61,149 bases of DNA from JAWXCM01 sp034408745. GTDB lineage: Bacteria; Acidobacteriota; Terriglobia; Bryobacterales; Bryobacteraceae. The notes beneath the pieces are model-generated. The model ran no database searches, was not told the DNA's origin, and saw only the letters and a list, made by a program, of their open reading frames with translations. Positions 60,881 through 61,149 of this stretch are shown one piece after another. Where the stretch lies: NCBI GenBank assembly GCA_034408745.1, contig JAWXCM010000251.1:1-61149 (forward strand), in the 5' to 3' direction. The position numbers and the translations under genes were made by a program. Every line of letters begins with the position of its first letter. Within the stretch, counting starts at the first letter, position 1.

Positions 60881-61149
60881 CGGACAACTTCCAGAGCGGC
60901 CAGTTTCTCAGCAACAAAGAGGACGGTCTTGCCTTTGGCAAGGACAGCTGCGATGAGATTGGTAATCGTCTGCGACTTCCCGGTTCCCGGCGGGCCTTCG
61001 ATGACGAGATTCTGCCCGCGAAGCGCGTGCACGAGGGCACTGTGTTGGGAGCTATCAGCGTCGCGGATCAGTAGCGGAACGTCATTAACCAAGTCTGGGT
61101 CGTCGAGGGGATACTCTTCGGCGAGGGTGATGTCGCAGTTCCTGGAGCC
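60808..61149 (-). pseudogene. Partial helicase-like ATPase, broken by the IS66 remnant and cut by the window edge
   Basis: The frame enters from the right edge and reads EEYPLDDPDLVNDVPLLIRD, ADSSQHSALVHALRGQN, then a Walker A in LVIEGPPGTGKSQTITNLIA, and VLFVAEKLAALEVVRRR. This is the start of the ATPase core of large superfamily 1 helicase-like proteins (DUF4011 type), often found in defence regions. After VRRR the expected sequence stops and IS66-like sequence begins near 60,870. The protein is therefore truncated just after its Walker A region and cannot be active here. The N-terminal part lies outside the window. Confidence 0.7.

Overview
The window looks like a piece of a high-GC Acidobacteriota chromosome, most likely from the Solibacter/Bryobacter side of the phylum. 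This is inferred from the mix of features, not from a marker gene. The features are PEP-CTERM surface proteins, type I sulfatases with Tat-like leaders, an NHL-repeat secreted protein, a membrane-tethered HTH/beta-propeller regulator of a kind common in that phylum, and an ATP synthase operon without a and c subunits.

Region 1 (1-22,400) is accessory and metabolic. It holds a PEGA-domain protein, a phosphotriesterase-type hydrolase and a DegT-type aminotransferase (both with RR-leader peptides), a rhodanese, an ATP-grasp-like protein convergent with a degenerate Wzt-type protein, and a decayed HigB toxin beside an intact HigA antitoxin. It continues with a beta-helix protein, a methyltransferase, two sulfatases, an AddA/AddB-type helicase-nuclease pair, a PEP-CTERM metallopeptidase, an NHL-repeat protein, a nucleotidyltransferase pair and a PEP-CTERM protein. 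Several fragments of dead genes lie between 20,500 and 22,960.

Region 2 (23,050-30,815) is the housekeeping core: an F1Fo ATP synthase operon (b', b, delta, alpha, gamma, beta, epsilon), a pilin-like protein with a PEP-CTERM tail convergent with it, quinone-type dihydroorotate dehydrogenase, and tRNA-Pro(GGG).

Region 3 (30,816-49,225) is an island next to the tRNA. A tyrosine integrase faces the 3' end of tRNA-Pro, and behind it lies a complete type 2 BREX (Pgl) phage-defence operon read right to left: pglW, pglX, pglY, pglZ, brxD, brxHI. Every junction in the operon is a 4-base stop/start overlap, so the six proteins are probably made from one message.

Region 4 (49,543-60,440) is a possible regulator/surface-protein module. 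A membrane-anchored HTH plus beta-propeller regulator is divergent from a ~2,400-residue secreted protein (repeated two-cysteine modules, IPT/TIG-like domains, DUF6531, long YD-repeat shell, unrecognised tip). A BACON/DUF4214 protein overlaps the end of the large gene. The 108-bp divergent spacer holds three GTGC(A/G)T repeats spaced exactly 10 bp apart, a good candidate operator. In my view this module is the least conventional system in the window.

The right edge holds a partial helicase-like gene broken by a frameshifted IS66-family remnant. All assignments come from reading motifs; no database search was run.
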